NCBI RefSeq assembly: GCF_006874475.1
Contig: NZ_VIRM01000071.1
Span: 1-38,824 of the forward strand
Direction: 5' to 3'
Source: Microbispora hainanensis
GTDB taxonomy: Bacteria > Actinomycetota > Actinomycetes > Streptosporangiales > Streptosporangiaceae
Length of the DNA stretch: 38,824 nucleotides
Positions 31,903-38,824 of this stretch are shown in pieces (position 1 is the stretch's first letter; each line of letters begins with the position of its first letter). Made by a program: the position numbers and the translations under genes. The notes below the pieces were generated by a model. The model had not been told where the DNA came from. It saw only the letters and a list, made by a program, of their open reading frames with translations, and searched no databases.

Positions 31903-33513
31903 ATGCTCCCCACGGTGGCAGACGTGCTCGCGCTGGACGCCGTCCGGCGAGGCAGCCCCCGGGTGGTGGCGGGCGGCGACCGGCTGGACACCCGGGTCCG
32001 ATGGGTGCACGTGGGCGAGGTCCACGACATCGCCCATCTGTTACGCGGCGGCGAGCTGGTCCTGACGACCGGGGTGGCGCTGCCGAACGAGCCCGACAAG
32101 CTGGCCGACTACGTCAGCGAGCTCGCCGCCGTCGGCGCATCGGGCCTGATCGTCGAGCTCGGCCGGCGGTTCGTCCGCGAGCTGCCGAGGGCGGTGGTCA
32201 AGGCCGCGGAGGAGCACGGGCTGCCGCTGATCACGCTCGCCCGCGAGACGCCCTTCGTCCAGATCACCGAGTCGGTCCACGCGCGCATCATCGACATCCA
32301 GCTCCAGGAGCTGCGGGCCTCCGAGCAGTTGCACGAGGTGTTCACCGAGCTGTCGGTCGAGGGCGCGTCCCCGGCCGAGGTGCTCAACCAGGTCGCCCGC
32401 TTCTCCGGCCGCCCGGTGCTGCTGGAGAACCTGGCCCACCAGGTCCTGGCGTGCGACGCGGCCGGGGGCGACACCGGGAGCGTGCTGGCCAACTGGGAGA
32501 CCAGGTCGCGCGCGGTGATGCCGGCCGAGCGGACCGCCTACGACGCCGCCGCCGGCTGGCTGGTGACCATGGTCGGCGCCCGCGGCCAGGACTGGGGACG
32601 GCTCATCCTGCTGTGCGACGGCCAGCCCAGCCCCCGTGACATCGTGCTCGCCGAACGCGCGGCGACCACGCTCGCGCTGAGCCGCCTGCTGGAGCGCCAC
32701 CAGGAGTCCCTGGAACGGCAGGCGCACGGGACCATACTGACCGGCATTCTCACCCACGCGTACGCCGACCCCGACGAGGCCGCCGCCCGCGCCCGCGCCG
32801 TCGGGGTCCCGCTCACCGGCCGCAGGCTCGTCAGCGCCGTGATCCGGCTGACCGCGTCCGTCGGCACCGCGCTGGGCGAGCAGGCCAGGCTGGGCGAGCT
32901 CGCCGAGGCCGGCGCCGCCGCCTGCCGCGAGGCCAAGCTGCCCGCCCTGGTCGGGGCGCTGGACCAGAGCCGCGTCGGAGTGCTGCTGCCGCTGCCGCCC
33001 CGCATGGCCGCCGAGGCCGCGCTCGGCGCGCTGGCCGAGCGCCTGCGGGCGAACTTCGCCACGCCGTTCGTGCTGGCCGCCGGCTCGGTCGTGGAGTCGA
33101 TCAAGGACGTACGGCGCGGCTTCCTGGAGGCCGAGCAGGTGGCGGAGGTCGCCGTGCGCCAGCCCGACGGGCGCCCGTTCTACCGCCTGCCCGACCTGCG
33201 GCTGCGCGGCCTGTTGCACCTGCTGCGCGACGACGCCCGGCTGCAGACCTTCGCCGAGCGCGAGCTGGGGGCCCTGCTGGCCCACGACGCCCAGCGGCAC
33301 GGCGACCTGACCAGGATCCTGCGCATCTATCTCGACGCCGGGCGCAACAAGGCGGTGGCCGCGCAGAAGGCCCACCTGTCCCGGCCGGCGTTCTACGACC
33401 GCCTCCGGCGGCTGGAGCGGGTCCTCGACACCGACCTCGACGACGTCGAGTCGTGCCTGTCGCTGCACGTCGCGCTGCTGGCCCTGGAAACCTTCCGCCG
33501 CGAGGCCACCTGA
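31903..33513 (+). CDS. PucR family regulator 2
   Basis: A 536-residue PucR regulator of normal length. N-terminal PucR domain about 3-125 (V-R-W-V-H-V-G-E-V-H-D-I-A-H-L-L-R-G-G-E-L-V-L-T-T-G), middle region about 170-440, C-terminal HTH_30 about 475-530 (N-K-A-V-A-A-Q-K-A-H-L-S-R-P-A-F-Y-D-R-L-R-R-L). Codon 47 is TTA (32041-32043), the only TTA in a main gene that I noticed. In Streptomyces TTA links a gene to the bldA tRNA. Its neighbourhood suggests it activates the aminotransferase/mmsA operon for beta-alanine or pyrimidine breakdown, although the MFS/TetR pair lies between. Confidence 0.92.
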   Translation: MLPTVADVLALDAVRRGSPRVVAGGDRLDTRVRWVHVGEVHDIAHLLRGGELVLTTGVALPNEPDKLADYVSELAAVGASGLIVELGRRFVRELPRAVVKAAEEHGLPLITLARETPFVQITESVHARIIDIQLQELRASEQLHEVFTELSVEGASPAEVLNQVARFSGRPVLLENLAHQVLACDAAGGDTGSVLANWETRSRAVMPAERTAYDAAAGWLVTMVGARGQDWGRLILLCDGQPSPRDIVLAERAATTLALSRLLERHQESLERQAHGTILTGILTHAYADPDEAAARARAVGVPLTGRRLVSAVIRLTASVGTALGEQARLGELAEAGAAACREAKLPALVGALDQSRVGVLLPLPPRMAAEAALGALAERLRANFATPFVLAAGSVVESIKDVRRGFLEAEQVAEVAVRQPDGRPFYRLPDLRLRGLLHLLRDDARLQTFAERELGALLAHDAQRHGDLTRILRIYLDAGRNKAVAAQKAHLSRPAFYDRLRRLERVLDTDLDDVESCLSLHVALLALETFRREAT

Positions 33514-33684
33514 TCGGAAAACGAGGGGCAGACGATTTGACCCGTTACAGGGCTCGATGGGCGGCTCCTCGCAGAGATGCTGCCACCCGGAACGTAGGTA
33601 TGTCGTCCCGGGTGTAAGTCCTATCGCACCTGACTACTCTTCGTATACTCGCGCTCACGGGGTGAATCGTGCTTACCTCGAAGC
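33514..33684. other. Intergenic region after PucR-2
   Basis: 171 bases of lower GC content. No terminator hairpin is convincing. TCGTATACTCG (33641-33651) could hold a -10 for the small gene at 33685. Confidence 0.4.
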
Positions 33685-33897
33685 GTGCCCACGATAAGCG
33701 AACCCAAGATCAGCCCGACGGTCGTGGTCCGGGCCCTGTCCGCACGTTTCCCCAGATGGACCATCTGGTGGGGCCAGGCCACCACGCACTACTGGGGCAT
33801 GTCCCGGCGGCGCGACGGGCTGCTCGTCCACATCGAGGCCCGATCCGCGCAGGAGTTCGTCCAGCGGGCCCGGGAGATCGACTCCGACCCTCCCTGA
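33685..33897 (+). CDS. Small protein of unknown function
   Basis: A 70-residue protein starting GTG 33685. A Trp-rich centre (F-P-R-W-T-I-W-W-G-Q-A-T-T-H-Y-W-G-M) is followed by a helix-like end (S-A-Q-E-F-V-Q-R-A-R-E-I-D). The layout resembles the many small orphan proteins of actinomycetes with a W/Y-W patch and a C-terminal helix. No signal peptide or ribosome-binding site of note. An overlapping frame from 33669 is less plausible by composition. Function unknown. Confidence 0.6.
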   Translation: MPTISEPKISPTVVVRALSARFPRWTIWWGQATTHYWGMSRRRDGLLVHIEARSAQEFVQRAREIDSDPP

Positions 33898-34029
33898 CGT
33901 TTTATGGGTTTACGCCCCTAGTGTCCGGTTGTTGTTGGGAATTTCATGCACTTCGGCGCGTTTCGGTCGTCTCCGGTGGAGATTGTCGCCACGATGGTCC
34001 CGCAAGGATCACCGATGGGGAGTAATCGC

Positions 34030-35499
34030 ATGAGACGCCGCCTTGTCGTCGGGGCCGCCCTGCTGGCCCTGACGACGACCATCCCTTCGGTCCCGGCCGC
34101 CGCCGAGCCCGTCGCCGGACTGCCGACGACGAGTTTCCCCCTCGGTCAGCCCGGGATTCCGAAGTCGGCGGCCAAGAGCCTGGCCCCCGGAGTCCGCTAC
34201 TTCACACTCGGCCACGGCACACCGCAGGACGGATACACGGTCAGCGTCGTCGTCAAGGGCAAGGACTTCATGTCGGAGGCCAACGCGCAGGCCCAGGCGA
34301 CAGCCGTGCAGATGGCCGGTCTCGAGCCCGTCATCGTGAAGTTCACCCGGCCCGCTGTCGCGGACCACCCCGCCGGCGACTACTTCATGGTGCGGGTGGG
34401 CAGCTGGCCGCTCGACCAGAAGGCCGAGGCCGCCGCGGTCGTCAAGCAGCTCAAGGACGCCGGGGTGAGCGCGAAGGTCGATTTCCAGGGCGACGACGGC
34501 TTCGTCACCACCGGCCCCTGGAGCGTACGGGTCATCGTCGTCGACCCGCGCACGTTCCGCGGCTCCTACCGGGCGTCCCTGGGCACGAGCGTCGCCAAGC
34601 GGGAGAAGGTCTCGGCCATGGCCTCCGCCGTCAAGGCGCTCGCCGCCGTGAACGGCGGCTTCTTCGACATCCACACGCTGCCCGCGTTCCGCGGCGACCC
34701 CACCGGCATCTCCGTCGTCGGCGGCAAGCTGCTCAGCGAGGCCGTCGCCGGCCGGGTAGGCCTGGTCCTCCGGGGCCGTACGGCCCGCGTCACCGAGTTG
34801 TCGTCCTCGGTCGACGCCCGGGCGGCCGACGGGGCCACGGCCGAGGTGACCGGCCTCAACCGGGTGCCGAAGCCGGACGAGCTGGTCATGTACACCGAGG
34901 AGCTCGGACGGGATACCCCGCGGGACGACGGGATCGAGGCGGTCCTCGACGCCGCCGGCCGGGTGATCGCCGTCCGCGCGTCCGGCGGTCCCGTACAGCC
35001 CGGCACCCGTGTGCTGCACGGCGCCGGGGCCGCCGCCGGCTGGCTGTCGCAGCACGCGGGCGAAGGCACGATCATCACGGTCACGACCCGGGTCACCGAC
35101 CTGCGGACGAACAAGGCCGTCCCGCTGACCCCGGAGACCAACATCATCGGCGGCGCGATCGGCCTGGTCCGGAACGGCAGGACCTCCATCACCGCGGCGC
35201 GGGACGGCATGGCCAACACCAACATGATCCTGCGGCGCCACCCGCGTACGCTCGCCGGCGTCACCCGCGACGGCGAGCTCCTCGTCGCGGTCGTCGACGG
35301 CCGCGCGCCGGGCAACACCATCGGCGCCTCGTTCTTCGAGGCGGCCGAGCTCATGCGCTGGCTCGGCGCGCGCGACGCGATCAACCTGGACGGCGGCGGG
35401 TCGACCACCATGGTCGTCGGCAAGAAGGTGGTCAACCGTCCGTCCGACGGCGCCGAGCGGGCGGTCGGCGACGCCCTGCTGATCGTCGGCCCGCGCTGA
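34030..35499 (+). CDS. Secreted SPOR + phosphodiester glycosidase (NAGPA-like) protein
   Basis: A 489-residue exported protein. Signal peptide 1-26 (R-R-R then a hydrophobic stretch ending A-A-A-E). A SPOR-like region (about 68-155) is suggested by Y-F-M-V-R-V-G-S-W-P and the K-A-E-A-A-A-V-V-K-Q-L-K-D-A-G pattern; SPOR domains bind denuded peptidoglycan. The C-terminal phosphodiester glycosidase domain (about 165-489) carries A-A-V-N-G-G-F-F-D-I-H (205-215) and A-I-N-L-D-G-G-G-S-T-T-M (near 455). Such enzymes remove GlcNAc from phosphodiesters; a cell-wall or teichoic-acid substrate is inferred. ATG 34030 is preferred because GGGGAG lies 8 bases upstream; ATG 34015 also reads in frame. Confidence 0.88.
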   Translation: MRRRLVVGAALLALTTTIPSVPAAAEPVAGLPTTSFPLGQPGIPKSAAKSLAPGVRYFTLGHGTPQDGYTVSVVVKGKDFMSEANAQAQATAVQMAGLEPVIVKFTRPAVADHPAGDYFMVRVGSWPLDQKAEAAAVVKQLKDAGVSAKVDFQGDDGFVTTGPWSVRVIVVDPRTFRGSYRASLGTSVAKREKVSAMASAVKALAAVNGGFFDIHTLPAFRGDPTGISVVGGKLLSEAVAGRVGLVLRGRTARVTELSSSVDARAADGATAEVTGLNRVPKPDELVMYTEELGRDTPRDDGIEAVLDAAGRVIAVRASGGPVQPGTRVLHGAGAAAGWLSQHAGEGTIITVTTRVTDLRTNKAVPLTPETNIIGGAIGLVRNGRTSITAARDGMANTNMILRRHPRTLAGVTRDGELLVAVVDGRAPGNTIGASFFEAAELMRWLGARDAINLDGGGSTTMVVGKKVVNRPSDGAERAVGDALLIVGPR

Positions 35500-35566
35500 G
35501 CCAGCTCACGGGTCTGCCGGCGGGTCCGCTCCCGGGCTTGCTCCCGCGGCTTGCTCCCGGGTTTGC
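35500..35566. repeat. Irregular GCTTGCTCCC repeats between convergent genes
   Basis: The motif (G)CTTGCTCCC recurs at 35537-35545 and 35550-35558, with a weaker G(T)TTGCTC at 35561-35567 and a variant before it. The period is 12-13. No terminator is clear. Confidence 0.45.
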
Positions 35567-36457
35567 TCAGGCCGAGGACGTCGCGAGCAGGCGGGCGATG
35601 GACTCGTCGTCGCAGGTGTCCCAGAACGTCCCGACCGTGTCTTCGAGGTGGTCGAACGAGGCCGCCTCGAAGAGCACCTCCTGATATTTCGTGATGTCGT
35701 AGTGGGTAGTCCCCATCGCGGAGAGGTCGAGCGGGCGGATGTCCATCCCGCGAAACTCCTCGATCTCGCCGTACGAGCTGAGGATCCCCGCACCGTACGC
35801 CCGGAGTTCGCCGTCCTCCCGCATGACGCCGAACTCCATGGTGAACCAGAACACCTTGGACACGAACTCCAGCGCCTCGTCGGTCTCCACCCGGCGCGCC
35901 GCCCGGCCCGCGACCCGGTACAGCTCCGCGAAGCGCGGGGAGGCCAGGGTGTTCGCGTGCCCGATCACCTCGTGGATGACATCGGGCTCGGGGGTGTAGA
36001 AGGGCACGGAATGGTGCCGGATGTACTGCGTGGAGTGGAACAGGCCGTCCGCCAGGACGCCGTAGAACTCACGGAGCGGGACCAGCCCGGCCGCCGGCAG
36101 ATAGCGGAAGCCGGTCAGCGGCTCCAGCAGGTCGCCGACCTCCTGGAGTTGCGGGATGCGGTCCTCGGGCAGGCCGAGCCGCTCGCTCGCGTCGAGGAAC
36201 TCGCGCACCGCGTACTTCTGGTGCTTGACCGCCAGCTCCTTGGTGACGAGCGCCCACACGTGGTGCTCCTCGCCGGTGTACTCAGCCGTGGGGATGGGAT
36301 CACCGGGGGTGTGACCGAGCGCCAGCGCCGCGATCGCATTGCGCCGCTCACGGTAGACGGCGTCCGCGAAACCGGGGTGGCTCGTGGCCAGCTCGACGAC
36401 GACAGATCCGTCATCCTTCGTCGCGACCGGGGCGAAATACTGCGCTTCTTCGAACAT
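35567..36457 (-). CDS. phhA: Phenylalanine 4-monooxygenase
   Basis: A 296-residue aromatic amino acid hydroxylase, bacterial single-domain type, converting phenylalanine to tyrosine with Fe(II), O2 and tetrahydropterin. The iron ligands are H162 and H167 (V-I-H-E-V-I-G-H) and E208 (F-T-M-E-F-G). The neighbouring D-G-L-F-H-S-T-Q-Y-I-R-H-H-S and T-P-E-P-D are typical. The start is uncertain: ATG 36457 gives M-F-E-E-A-Q-Y-F, the usual actinomycete N-terminus, but has GGAG only 2 bases away; TTG 36526 would add 23 residues and lie inside an inverted repeat. It is divergent from an Lrp-type regulator, its likely controller. Confidence 0.93.
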   Translation of the reverse strand: MFEEAQYFAPVATKDDGSVVVELATSHPGFADAVYRERRNAIAALALGHTPGDPIPTAEYTGEEHHVWALVTKELAVKHQKYAVREFLDASERLGLPEDRIPQLQEVGDLLEPLTGFRYLPAAGLVPLREFYGVLADGLFHSTQYIRHHSVPFYTPEPDVIHEVIGHANTLASPRFAELYRVAGRAARRVETDEALEFVSKVFWFTMEFGVMREDGELRAYGAGILSSYGEIEEFRGMDIRPLDLSAMGTTHYDITKYQEVLFEAASFDHLEDTVGTFWDTCDDESIARLLATSSA

Positions 36458-36513
36458 ACTCCGATAGGACAGCAAGTATTCGTTTGGCTGGCAAGAGTGA
36501 CCAGTTGAGGTGT

Positions 36514-36540
36514 GCGAAACGCTCAAAACAGCGCGTTTGC
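36514..36540. promoter_or_regulatory. Inverted repeat between phhA and the Lrp gene
   Basis: GCGAAACGCT (36514-36523) faces AGCGCGTTTGC (36530-36540), an imperfect dyad in the 131-base divergent region. It may be the Lrp/AsnC site. ACATACT/AGTATT arms near 36455-36480 are another candidate. Confidence 0.45.
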
Positions 36541-36588
36541 GGTGGGTTCCACTGGTCGATCCGCTCAGTCGAGGCGTACCCTCGGCGC

Positions 36589-37062
36589 ATGCTCGACGCG
36601 CTCGACAGCCGCCTCCTGATCACCATGCGGGCCAACCCCCGCATCGGGCTCACCGAACTGGCCCGTCTCCTCGGCGTCGCCCGCGGCACCGTGCAGGCAC
36701 GGCTCGACAAGCTCACCGCGCGCGGCGTCATCAGCGACTTCGGCCCGACGATCACGACCGAGCAGATCGGCTATCCGATCCTCGCCTTCGCGTCCCTGCA
36801 GATCGCCCAGGGCCGGCTGACCGAGGCCGTGCAGTGGCTCGCGGACGTCCCGGAGATCCTGGAGGTGTACGGCACCAGCGGCCAGGCCGACCTGCTGTGC
36901 CGCGTGGTCGCCCGAAGCACCCCGCACCTTCAGGAGGTCATCGCCCGGATCCTCGCCTCGCCCGCCATCCAGCGGACAGACACGACGATCGCGCTGTCGA
37001 CCCAGATCCCCTTCCGCATCGAGCCCCTGCTGAAGGCCGCGGTCACGCCGCCCCCGGAATAA
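36589..37062 (+). CDS. Lrp/AsnC family regulator
   Basis: A 157-residue regulator: HTH about 4-48 (L-D-S-R-L-L-I-T-M-R-A-N-P-R-I-G-L-T-E-L-A-R-L-L-G-V-A-R-G-T-V-Q-A-R-L), then the RAM ligand-binding domain (about 64-150; V-P-E-I-L-E-V-Y-G-T-S-G-Q-A-D-L-L-C-R-V-V-A). I chose ATG 36589; the in-frame extension to 36484 is promoter sequence. It is divergent from phhA, so probably responds to phenylalanine or another aromatic amino acid. Confidence 0.95.
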   Translation: MLDALDSRLLITMRANPRIGLTELARLLGVARGTVQARLDKLTARGVISDFGPTITTEQIGYPILAFASLQIAQGRLTEAVQWLADVPEILEVYGTSGQADLLCRVVARSTPHLQEVIARILASPAIQRTDTTIALSTQIPFRIEPLLKAAVTPPPE

Positions 37063-37097
37063 CGGCCGCGCTCCACAAAGCGTGGCGAGGCGGAACG

Positions 37098-37187
37098 GGT
37101 CCGGACAGTGCGGGTTCAGACAGCGCGGGTTCAAACAGAGCTGGTTCAAACAGAGCTGGTTCGGACTGATCAGGTTCGGATAGAGCG
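37098..37187. repeat. 15-bp tandem repeat, six units, across the FGE-like gene end
   Basis: Six consecutive 15-bp units beginning GGTTC(or GGTCC): 37098-37112, 37113-37127, 37128-37142, 37143-37157, 37158-37172, 37173-37187. Units 3 and 4 are identical (GGTTCAAACAGAGCT). The array starts after the Lrp gene and its fifth unit contains the stop codon of the following minus-strand gene, so the last residues of that protein come from repeat sequence. Confidence 0.92.
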
Positions 37188-37871
37188 GGCCAGGCGCAAG
37201 CCGAGGTCGTCGATGCGGAACGTCGGGTGACTCTTGCGGCGGCACGACGCCCGGCATCCCCGGGGCAGGTCATGCGCCCCTCCCCCGCGGAACACCCGGT
37301 AGGGGCCGTACACCGTGGCGTCGTAGACGTCCCAGCACCACTCCCACACGTTCCCGATCATGTCGTACAGGCCCCACGCGTTCGGCTCCTTGGACCCGAC
37401 GTCGTGCACCCGCCCGCCGGAGTTCTCCCGATACCAGGCGATCTCATCGAGCTCTCCGTACCGCACGCCGGTCGTCCCGGCCCGGCACGCGTACTCCCAC
37501 TCCGCCTCGGACGGCAGCCGGTAGCCGTCGGCATCCCAGTCACAGATCACGTCCTGGGCGTTGACGTCTCCTCCGATGGAGTAGCAGGGAGTCAGCCCCG
37601 CCGCCTCCGAGAGCAGGTTGCAGAACCGCACGGCGTCGTTCCACGAGACCTCGGTCACCGGGGTCAGCGGTTCTCCGGAGCCGGACGGGGTCCCGTTCGT
37701 GATGGATCGGTACAGCTCAGTGGTCACGGGATAAGGCGCGAGCAGGAGTTCCTCGACCTCCGCCACCCAGTTCGTCCGCGTCCCCTCGTCGCGGAGGAGA
37801 ATCCTCCCTGCGGGGACCCGGACCATCCGCTCGGCGGTCACCTCGGGCGGTGTCGATCCACGGCTGCTCAT
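37170..37871 (-). CDS. SUMF1 / formylglycine-generating-enzyme-like protein
   Basis: A 233-residue protein with the FGE-sulfatase fold: G-Y-R-L-P-S-E-A-E-W-E-Y-A-C-R-A-G (116-132), N-A-W-G-L-Y-D-M-I-G-N-V-W-E-W-C-W-D (164-181), R-V-F-R-G-G (192-197) and a final G-L-R-L-A-R. True FGE has two redox cysteines spaced C-x4-C; here C206-R-A-S-C210 is C-x3-C. The family also includes PvdO/EgtB-like and kinase-associated proteins, so I do not call it a formylglycine enzyme. No sulfatase is in the window. ATG 37871 follows AGGAA and lies only 9 bases after the stop of the histidine kinase remnant on the same strand. Confidence 0.85.
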   Translation of the reverse strand: MSSRGSTPPEVTAERMVRVPAGRILLRDEGTRTNWVAEVEELLLAPYPVTTELYRSITNGTPSGSGEPLTPVTEVSWNDAVRFCNLLSEAAGLTPCYSIGGDVNAQDVICDWDADGYRLPSEAEWEYACRAGTTGVRYGELDEIAWYRENSGGRVHDVGSKEPNAWGLYDMIGNVWEWCWDVYDATVYGPYRVFRGGGAHDLPRGCRASCRRKSHPTFRIDDLGLRLARSIRT

Positions 37872-37880
37872 CGTCGGTTC

Positions 37881-38290
37881 CTATCCCCCGCCGCTGACCG
37901 GTGTCAATTCGCGTGCCGGGCTGGGATGTCGCGATGCGGGCAGCTCGACGACGACACGGAGTCCGCCCGGGAGGCGCGGGACGATGGTGAGGGATCCGTC
38001 GTGCACGTGGGTGATCCTCTTGACGATCGCCAGGCCGAGGCCGACGCCCGCGTGATCGTCGCGTGCTCTTCCGATGCCACGCTGGAACGGCTCGGTGAGT
38101 GTCGCGACCAGCTCTGGAGTCAGCCTCTCACCGCTGTTCTCGACGGTGAGCACCACCGTCTCGGGGCGGACGTCGGTCGCGACCCGCACAATGCCCTGTT
38201 CGGGCAGGTTATGCACGATCGCGTTGGCTCCGTCGACCGGGGTGATCTCGCCGGAGGTCTCGATGGCGACACCACGCTTCTCGGCGAGCG
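37881..38290 (-). pseudogene. Histidine kinase remnant (C-terminal ATPase part)
   Basis: Only the C-terminal part of a sensor kinase is recognisable: A-E-K-R-G-V-A-I-E-T onward, F-box E-P-F-Q-R, G-box G-V-G-L-G-L-A-I-V-K, ending V-V-V-E-L-P. The frame continues open towards 38651, but what precedes about 38290 reads as antisense of an FtsX-type permease and is not kinase-like. Inside the remnant the N-box is short: D-G-A-N-A-I-V-H-N, with about 12 residues (the G-D-x-x-L-L-x-x-L-V-x-N-L equivalent) missing. HisKA, HAMP, membrane segments and the partner response regulator are absent. It is very probably a non-functional deletion product. Confidence 0.75.
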
Positions 38291-38339
38291 GGAGCGGCCA
38301 CAGCGGAGGCCAGCGCAGGTGGCCCGGGACGGCGGGGGC

Positions 38340-38824
38340 GTTCGCCCGCGTCCAGCCGGGGACGATCAGAATCGACGCCGAAGCCTTCGGCAGGAACCTC
38401 GGTCTCCGGCCCGGTGACCGGGTCACGGTCAGCGTCGGCGACCGGCGAGACCGGCTACAGGTCGCGATCGGAGTCGTGATCGCCCTCATCGGGATCGCCA
38501 ACACCCTGGGGCTCTCCGTGCTCGAACGCGCCCGCGAACACGCGATGCTGCGCGCGCTCGGGCTCACCCGCGGACAGCTCCGGCGGATGCTGGCGACCGA
38601 GGCACTGCTGTTGTCAGTCGTGGCCACCCTGCTCGGCACCGTGATCGGCATCGGCTTCGCCTGGGCCGGCTACGAGACCATCGTGAAGCGGGCTCTCCGC
38701 GACGCCACCATGCACGTCCCATGGTCATCACTCGGTGCCGTCGTCCTCATCGCCGCCCTCGCCGGACTCCTCGCCGCTGTCCTCCCGGCACGCCGGGCCG
38801 CCAAGGTGACTCCAGCCGCAGGGC
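38340..38824 (+). pseudogene. ABC transporter permease (FtsX type) remnant, runs off the window
   Basis: In frame with 38461, the sequence reads as the C-terminal part of an FtsX/MacB-type permease: G-L-R-P-G-D-R-V-T-V, then I-A-L-I-G-I-A-N-T-L-G-L-S-V-L-E-R-A-R-E, L-R-A-L-G-L-T-R-G-Q-L-R-R-M, two hydrophobic stretches and L-P-A-R-R-A-A-K-V near the window end. The N-terminal membrane segment and most of the extracytoplasmic domain are missing, and no ATP-binding partner is present. Upstream of about 38340 the same DNA encodes the kinase remnant on the other strand. The G-D-R-V-T-V to membrane-segment jump also looks shortened. The true 3' end is outside the window. Confidence 0.75.

Noticed and set aside
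37098..37187. Possible CRISPR array
   Set aside because: Units are 15 bp and contiguous, without spacers, and no cas genes are present.
37043..37273. Small frames with pentapeptide repeats (S-E-P-A-L, D-S-A-G-S)
   Set aside because: Any frame through a 15-bp array gives a five-residue repeat; no start signal or further conserved sequence.

Overview
The window is about 39 kb of very GC-rich DNA packed with short-spaced genes. GTG starts are frequent, signal peptides are of the actinobacterial type, there are two PucR regulators, several TetR and two-component genes, a cellulose-type LPMO with a CBM2, and a dxr / ispG / DUF4081-GNAT gene set. These point to a filamentous actinomycete, most likely Streptosporangiales (Nonomuraea / Microbispora / Sphaerisporangium-like). 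The genus is inference. I see no rRNA, tRNA, CRISPR array, prophage or insertion sequence.

Left part (1-14.7 kb): an alkyl-sulfatase-type metallo-beta-lactamase-fold protein that has lost its His motif; a HipA-like kinase / DUF3037 pair; then, on the minus strand, a DUF4081-GNAT acetyltransferase, a secreted TAP-type alpha/beta hydrolase, ispG and dxr (MEP isoprenoid pathway). A plus-strand secreted LPMO sits between ispG and dxr, where other actinobacteria usually carry the site-2 protease gene rip1/rseP. Two tandem secreted chymotrypsin-like proteases follow, then PPK2, an aldo/keto reductase and its divergent TetR, with two clear operators between them.

Middle (14.7-18 kb): an OmpR-type response regulator / sensor kinase pair (minus strand) divergent from an S41 peptidase that is split by a frameshift, ended by a strong hairpin.

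Catabolic part (18-33.5 kb): two modules for omega-amino acids. Module A is an aldehyde dehydrogenase, a TetR, PucR-1 and GabT (GABA to succinic semialdehyde to succinate). Module B is a polyamine-type binding lipoprotein, MmsA, a class-III aminotransferase and PucR-2, with a DHA2 exporter/TetR pair inserted (beta-alanine / beta-aminoisobutyrate to malonate or methylmalonate semialdehyde to acyl-CoA). Between the modules lie a small Zn-ribbon-like protein and a TetR/membrane-protein pair with duplicated operators.

Right part (33.5-38.8 kb): a tiny unknown protein, a secreted SPOR + phosphodiester-glycosidase protein, phenylalanine 4-monooxygenase with a divergent Lrp regulator, a small sulfatase-modifying-factor-like protein, and a junction where the C-terminal remnant of a histidine kinase (minus) abuts the C-terminal remnant of an FtsX-type ABC permease (plus). 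That junction looks like a deletion scar.

A recurring feature is short tandem repeats, four of them with a 15-bp period but different unit sequences, lying between genes or across gene ends. I found no single system that is clearly new. The best leads are the His-less MBL protein, the kinase/DUF3037 pair, the deletion scar, the split S41 peptidase and the repeat family.
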